Shown here in pieces: positions 59,671-64,000 of a DNA stretch of 64,000 bases. The notes beneath the pieces are model-generated. The model had not been told where the DNA came from. It saw only the letters and a program-made list of their open reading frames with translations, and ran no database searches. The stretch spans positions 124,001 to 188,000 of the forward strand of contig NZ_RCZA01000001.1 of assembly GCF_006438925.1 (NCBI RefSeq). Reading direction: 5' to 3'. The stretch comes from Pseudomonas mandelii. Lineage in GTDB: Bacteria > Pseudomonadota > Gammaproteobacteria > Pseudomonadales > Pseudomonadaceae. Each line of letters begins with the position of its first letter. Within the stretch, counting starts at the first letter, position 1. The translations under genes were made by a program, and so were the position numbers.

Positions 59671-60408
59671 TTACATTCCATGTTGCTTCATCAACCGCTG
59701 ATAACTCCCATCCACTTTCATCGCCGCGATCTCGCGGTCAAAACCGGCGACGATCTGTTCATGCCTGGGGTTCTTCAGGCTGACCAGGATGTGCAGGCTG
59801 TTCTCGCTCAGTGGCTGGGGCAAAAACTCCACGGCATTGCGCACCTTGGTTGATTCCCGGGCCAGGTAGTAACGCGCGACGTATTCGTCTTCCAGCGTCA
59901 ATTTGACCCGGTCGGCGGCGACCATGCGCACCGCCATGGCGAAGTTGTGCACCGGGACTTTCTGCAGCGATACGTCGTCATCGAACGCCGGCGAATAGGC
60001 GTAACCGCGCACCACCGCTATCGGGTAGGTATGCAGTTGTTGCAGGTTGTTGTATTCGATCGGCGTGTCTTTGCGCTTGAGAAAGCGCACCCGGTTGAGC
60101 AGGTATTCGCCGGAAAACTGGCCAAGCTTCGTGCGATCGTCGGTGTACCAGGCGTTGACCAACACGTCGTATCGACCCTCGCCTACCCCCAGCAAGGCCC
60201 GCGCCCAAGGCACTTGTTCAAAGTCACTGGCATAACCGGCCCGGGCCAGTGCTGTGCTGACGATGTCCGTGGCCAACCCACCGTTGACCAGCGTGGCGTC
60301 GGTAAAGGGCGGCCAGGCATCGGCGACCAATCGCAGCTTTTCCGCTGCCGCGCCTTGAGTCAGCAACAGCAATCCAATCAAAGCAAAGGCTCGATGCAAT
60401 TGCGGCAT
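59671..60408 (-). CDS. Periplasmic amino-acid-type solute-binding protein
   Basis: 245 aa. The signal peptide ends at GAAA-EKL. The body is an SBP_bac_3 fold (ADAWPPFTD, YDVLVNAWYTDDR). No transport genes are adjacent, so it may be a sensor-like orphan. AAGGA lies about 10 nt before the ATG. 60409-60664 upstream holds only promoter DNA, shared with elaA. Confidence 0.82.
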   Translation of the reverse strand: MPQLHRAFALIGLLLLTQGAAAEKLRLVADAWPPFTDATLVNGGLATDIVSTALARAGYASDFEQVPWARALLGVGEGRYDVLVNAWYTDDRTKLGQFSGEYLLNRVRFLKRKDTPIEYNNLQQLHTYPIAVVRGYAYSPAFDDDVSLQKVPVHNFAMAVRMVAADRVKLTLEDEYVARYYLARESTKVRNAVEFLPQPLSENSLHILVSLKNPRHEQIVAGFDREIAAMKVDGSYQRLMKQHGM

Positions 60409-60664
60409 GCTAGAAAATCCTTAGCGGGCGGGACGCCCGACGTGTTTTCAGCCAAAACTCCAAGGCCCCCGTACTGCCAAACCCAGGTACTAACATTAGC
60501 TCATCGAAGCCACTGCACAGCGCTTCATCTCAGATTACACAAACAAGACAAAGCCGCGCGAAATGAATGATGGCATTTTGGCCTTCATCACAGATTTCTC
60601 TGCCTGAAGACATCTTTCGTCTGGGCGCTTAGTATCGGAGCGACGATGTTCAAGGAGTGTGAAA

Positions 60665-61117
60665 ATGACAATTGATTGGGTCTGCAAGCACCACAATGAT
60701 CTGGGCAAAGAGCAGCTGTACGCCATTCTTCAGCTGCGGGCAGAGGTGTTTGTGGTCGAGCAGAAATGCCTCTATCAGGACATCGACGGCCAGGATCTGG
60801 AGGGTGACACCTGTCATTTAATGGCCTGGGACGGGGATCGGCTGGTGGCGTACCTGCGGTTGCTCGATCCGGAGTTACAGGGTGGCGACGTGGTCATCGG
60901 GCGGGTGATCATTGCCCCTCAAGCGCGCGGTACAGGGCTTGGGCATGAGTTGATGGCGCAGGCGTTGAAGCAGGCTGAAAAGCGCTGGCCTGAAGTACCG
61001 ATCTATCTCTCGGCCCAAGCGCATTTACAGGGGTATTACGGGCGGTACGGGTTTGTGGTGACGGGCGAGGAGTTTCTCGAGGATGACATTCCGCATATCG
61101 GGATGCGCCGTTCCTGA
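60665..61117 (+). CDS. elaA: ElaA-like GNAT acetyltransferase
   Basis: 150 aa. ElaA family pattern: LRAEVFVVEQKCLYQDIDGQD, motif A APQARGTGLGHELM, and YYGRYGFV near the end. The AAGGAG ribosome site is 7 nt from the ATG at 60665 but only 1 nt from a GTG at 60659, so 60665 is chosen. Substrate unknown. Confidence 0.88.
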   Translation: MTIDWVCKHHNDLGKEQLYAILQLRAEVFVVEQKCLYQDIDGQDLEGDTCHLMAWDGDRLVAYLRLLDPELQGGDVVIGRVIIAPQARGTGLGHELMAQALKQAEKRWPEVPIYLSAQAHLQGYYGRYGFVVTGEEFLEDDIPHIGMRRS

Positions 61118-61139
61118 GGGCCCCATCGTCGGAACGCCG

Positions 61140-61232
61140 CCCGGACCAAGCCCGCTCCCACAGTGATCGCGAGTGAATGACAAATTTGCAATCCACCTCG
61201 GAACCTGTGGGAGCGGGCTTGCCCGCGAAGGC
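61140..61232. repeat. REP pair (type A, diverged)
   Basis: Right unit GTGGGAGCGGGCTTGCCCGCGAAG; left unit truncated (AAGCCCGCTCCCAC only). Located between elaA and the winged-helix gene. Confidence 0.7.
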
Positions 61233-61254
61233 GTCGGCTCAGTCACCGCAGGAA

Positions 61255-61551
61255 CTAGGGATACTCCAGCACCGCTTTGATCTGCCGAAGATTGCGCTCG
61301 ATCCACCCCCTATCTATCGCCCCCCACTCGCGAATCCGATAGCGCCCGGCATGATTGCGCGCGCCTTCTTCCTGCTGGAACTCGCAAACAATGTCCAGAT
61401 CCGCCAATGCAGCGATGGTGTCCTGAGCCGTGCGCCGGGGCATTCCGGTCACTTCGGTCAGCGCCGGGACGCTGCTGGCCAACCCGCTATCAATCAGGTA
61501 TGCCACGTACAACCGGCGATAGAAGCTGCTCTTGGTCTTGCTTACATCCAT
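61255..61551 (-). CDS. Small winged-helix DNA-binding protein
   Basis: 98 aa. A helix-turn-helix core is visible as VPALTEVTGMPRRTAQDTIAALADLDIVCEF, followed by a wing with conserved basic residues. GGGAG lies 8 nt upstream of the ATG. It starts just after the YgjP-type gene on the same strand (35 bp gap), so they may be cotranscribed. Target unknown. Confidence 0.7.
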   Translation of the reverse strand: MDVSKTKSSFYRRLYVAYLIDSGLASSVPALTEVTGMPRRTAQDTIAALADLDIVCEFQQEEGARNHAGRYRIREWGAIDRGWIERNLRQIKAVLEYP

Positions 61552-61585
61552 CTAAACACTCCCGATTGCGATATTTTGATCTCTA

Positions 61586-62074
61586 TTACATATCCCGCCA
61601 CGTCAGGTACACCCGCACATCGAACTCCACCTGGTGATACCCCGGCAACATGTGCTCGCAAAGCTTGTAGAACGCCTTGTTGTGATCCGACTCTTTGAAG
61701 TGCGCCAGCTCATGCACCACGATCATTTTCAGAAACTCGGCAGGTGCATCCTTGAACAATGAAGCAACACGAATTTCTTTCTTGGCCTTGAGCTTGCCGC
61801 CCTGCACCCGGGATATCGCGGTGTGCAATCCGAGGGCGCGGTGGGTCAGGTCCAGGCGGTTGTCGAACAACACCTTATCGACGGCCGGGGCGTTACGCAG
61901 GTATTCCTGCTTGAGGTCCAGCGTATAGGTGTACAACGCCTTGTCGCTCTGTATTCGGTGTTTTTCCGGGTAACGCTGGCTCAGGTAGTCGCCCAGCCGA
62001 CCGTCGGCGATCAGCTGGCGCACCTGGTCCTGCAGCGCGGCGGGATAGGCCTGGAGGTATTTCAATGCGGTCAT
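61586..62074 (-). CDS. YgjP-type metallopeptidase-like protein
   Basis: 162 aa. Zinc motif HELAHFKESDHNKAFYKLCE, i.e. HExxH with a third histidine twelve residues on, as in YgjP/DUF45 (M48-like) proteins. Cytosolic, no membrane segment. ATG at 62074 fits; the frame is open to 62095. Substrate unknown. Confidence 0.8.
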   Translation of the reverse strand: MTALKYLQAYPAALQDQVRQLIADGRLGDYLSQRYPEKHRIQSDKALYTYTLDLKQEYLRNAPAVDKVLFDNRLDLTHRALGLHTAISRVQGGKLKAKKEIRVASLFKDAPAEFLKMIVVHELAHFKESDHNKAFYKLCEHMLPGYHQVEFDVRVYLTWRDM

Positions 62075-62119
62075 TGGGGCGGCAACACAAGTCACGAAAA
62101 GATCGCCAGTGTAGCGAAT

Positions 62120-64000
62120 TCAGCCGGTCAGCGTGTTCCAGTCGAACGGCTGCACAAAGTCGCCGACGTCCTCGGCCATCATCGGCCGTGCGACCAGAAA
62201 CCCTTGCACGTACTCGCAACCATTGGCTTGCAGCCACTGATATTGCGCAACGGTTTCCACCCCCTCGGCAATCACCAGCATCCCGTACTCCTTGCACAAC
62301 TCGATCACATTGCGCACCAGCGCCGCATCGCGTGAGGACTCCAGAAGCCGGGCAATCAAATGTCGGTCGAACTTGAGCGTGTCCAACTCCAGATCCCGCA
62401 GATGAGACAGCGAACAAGGCCCCGAACCAAAGTCATCCAGAGCCACTCGCACACCCAGGTTACGCAGCAGGCGCAGCTGTTTGCGGGTTTCCTCGGGGTT
62501 TTGCATCAAGGCCTCTTCGGTGACCTCGACTTCCAGATGGCGCGCCTGCAATCCATGGCGCTCCAGCACCTGACGCAACTCAGTGACCAGATTGGGCATG
62601 CCGAATTGCGTACTGCTCAAACTGACGCCCAGCACCAGGTCGTCGGCAAACAAGGTTTCCCAGGCTTTTCGCTGGCTCGCCCCTTGTTGATAGATCCAGC
62701 TGCCCAGGCGACTGATCAACCGCGCCTCTTCCAGTAATGGCAAAAACAGCCCCGGCGGTACATCGCCGACGCTCGGATGCTGCCAGCGGATCAGCGCCTC
62801 GAACCCGCGAATCTGCCCGCTGGCAATGGCCACCTGAGGTTGATAGACCAAATTGAAATCACGGTTCTCGATCGCCGCGCGCACACTTTCTTCGAGCATC
62901 AGCCGCGAACGTGCCCGGCCGTTCATTTCGTGATCGTAGAAACGATATTGCTGACGGCCGGCGCGCTTGGCTTCGTACATGGCGATGTCTGACGCACGCA
63001 GCAAGCCGTCGAGATTGGAACCGCAATCCGGGTACGTCGCAATGCCGATGCTGGCGCCCAACGCGATATCCAGACCATCGATCTGCTGACAGATCGATAC
63101 CCGCTCGATGAGTTTCTCGGCAATTTTTGCCGCTTGCTCGGGGAATTCCAGATCCAGCAAAGCGGTGAACTCATCACCGCCCATGCGCGCCAGAATGTCG
63201 AAGGGCCGCAGACAGGCCTTCAACTGCTCGGACACCCACCGCAGCACCCGGTCGCCGGCATCGTGACCGAGGGAATCATTAACCCGTTTGAAGCCGTCGA
63301 GGTCCAGATACAGCAGCACCCAGGCGCTGTCGGAGCGGTCGCCACGCAACAGCAGGTTTTCCGCCGTCTGGTAAAAACCGCGACGATTGAGCAGCCCGGT
63401 CAATGGATCAGTGACCGCCTGGAACTCCAGTTGCTGATGCAGATGGCGCACCACCGACATGTCCAGCACCGTCACCACCATCGCCTGTTGTTCGCTGGGC
63501 AACGGTGCGCAAGACAGCGCCACGGGCACCTGCTGACCGGGCGCCGTACGCAGCAATGCATCGTGCAGGCGCAGGGTTTCACCGCGTTTGTAACCGGCGA
63601 ACAACTCGGAGTCGGCCCAGATCGGGATGTGCGGTTTTTGCAGGAAATCCAGGAACTCTTTGCCTTGCAGGTCTTGCACCGTGGCATTGAGCAGCCGCGA
63701 CATCGCCGGATTGGCAAAGCGGATCAGACCGTCCTCGCCGACCACCAGGATGCCTTCGGCGGCATTGTCCAGCACCGAGGCATTAAACGCGCGTGCGACC
63801 TCCAGATCGTGGCTCAGGCGCTGCAACGCACGGCGATTGCGCTGATGTTCGAGCAGCGCCTGGACTTTGGGCTTGAGAATTTGCGGGTCGAACGGTTTGA
63901 ACAGGTAATCCACCGCGCCGCTGGCATAGCCCTTGATCACGGCGTCCTGGGACTGTTCGTTGGCAGTAAGAAAAATGATCGGCGTGAGGCGGGTTCGTTG
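62120..64000 (-). CDS. Response regulator with PAS, GGDEF and EAL domains (partial, 5' end beyond window)
   Basis: More than 620 residues. The visible part begins inside a receiver domain (PIIFLTAN, then DYLFKPFDP with the conserved K-P), followed by a PAS domain (ILVVGEDGLIRFANPAMSRLL), GGDEF (RMGGDEF, with an RPFD I-site five residues before) and EAL (FEALIRW, VEVTEE, ALDDFGSG, EGVET). The GGDEF site is intact. In EAL the usual Asn of VNLS is Ser (VSLSSTQF), a metal-site change that may weaken phosphodiesterase activity. Cyclic-di-GMP turnover enzyme of a two-component system; its partner kinase is probably just outside. Confidence 0.9.
   Translation of the reverse strand, partial: QRTRLTPIIFLTANEQSQDAVIKGYASGAVDYLFKPFDPQILKPKVQALLEHQRNRRALQRLSHDLEVARAFNASVLDNAAEGILVVGEDGLIRFANPAMSRLLNATVQDLQGKEFLDFLQKPHIPIWADSELFAGYKRGETLRLHDALLRTAPGQQVPVALSCAPLPSEQQAMVVTVLDMSVVRHLHQQLEFQAVTDPLTGLLNRRGFYQTAENLLLRGDRSDSAWVLLYLDLDGFKRVNDSLGHDAGDRVLRWVSEQLKACLRPFDILARMGGDEFTALLDLEFPEQAAKIAEKLIERVSICQQIDGLDIALGASIGIATYPDCGSNLDGLLRASDIAMYEAKRAGRQQYRFYDHEMNGRARSRLMLEESVRAAIENRDFNLVYQPQVAIASGQIRGFEALIRWQHPSVGDVPPGLFLPLLEEARLISRLGSWIYQQGASQRKAWETLFADDLVLGVSLSSTQFGMPNLVTELRQVLERHGLQARHLEVEVTEEALMQNPEETRKQLRLLRNLGVRVALDDFGSGPCSLSHLRDLELDTLKFDRHLIARLLESSRDAALVRNVIELCKEYGMLVIAEGVETVAQYQWLQANGCEYVQGFLVARPMMAEDVGDFVQPFDWNTLTG

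Overview
The window is chromosomal DNA from a Pseudomonas of the fluorescens group. The evidence is the high GC content, the gene order around the choline, betaine and carnitine genes (the gbdR-sdaB-cbcXWV-betT-betIBA and dipeptidase-dgcAB-etfAB blocks match the order I know from P. aeruginosa and P. fluorescens), and the many intergenic REP/REPIN palindromes typical of this group. I see no phage, plasmid, insertion sequence, CRISPR array, tRNA or rRNA. The assignment to the group rests on recognised proteins and synteny, not on a database search.

Layout. 1-4940 (minus): glyA and soxB-soxD-soxA (sarcosine oxidase, soxA cut by the window edge). 5.2-8.1 kb: a TraX-like membrane protein, threonine aldolase and an SDR oxidoreductase. 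8.3-10.9 kb: divergent gbcB and gbcA (glycine betaine demethylase). 11.0-17.8 kb (minus): an unusual three-gene cluster made of a cholesterol-oxidase-like/hydrolase fusion, a membrane-anchored di-haem cytochrome c and a purple-acid-type metallophosphoesterase. 17.8-18.8 kb: non-coding DNA with a tandem array of exact DnaA boxes. 18.8-20.6 kb: a double retropepsin-like protein and a GNAT acetyltransferase. 20.7-28.5 kb (minus): the dimethylglycine operon (M19 dipeptidase-like, DUF5943, dgcA, dgcB, etfA, etfB). 28.7-29.6 kb: two small proteins. 29.8-35.9 kb: the carnitine block cdhR | caiX-cdhC-cdhA-cdhB-gamma-butyrobetaine hydroxylase. 36.0-39.7 kb: a candidate small RNA, gbdR and sdaB. 40.1-49.7 kb: cbcXWV, betT and betI-betB-betA. 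49.9-64 kb: a TldD/TldE-like pair, an MFS exporter, dbpA, an HI0933-type flavoprotein, a YccS-type membrane protein, a periplasmic solute-binding protein, an ElaA-like acetyltransferase, a winged-helix protein, a YgjP-type metallopeptidase and a GGDEF-EAL protein cut by the right edge.

How the genes work together. About half the window forms one catabolic route. gamma-Butyrobetaine is hydroxylated to L-carnitine, oxidised by CdhA, cleaved with acetyl-CoA by CdhC and hydrolysed by CdhB to glycine betaine. Choline enters through BetT or CbcXWV and is oxidised to glycine betaine by BetA and BetB. Glycine betaine is then demethylated stepwise by GbcAB (to dimethylglycine), DgcAB with a dedicated ETF (to sarcosine) and SoxBDAG (to glycine). 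GlyA converts glycine to serine and SdaB deaminates serine to pyruvate. Three local regulators (BetI, GbdR, CdhR) are encoded beside their targets.

The least explained parts are the GMC-hydrolase/cytochrome/phosphoesterase cluster, the DnaA-box array with further exact boxes in etfBA, a 160-bp palindrome in the cdhR-caiX intergenic region, chimeric REPINs framing the HI0933-type gene, and the candidate small RNA upstream of gbdR's 3' end.
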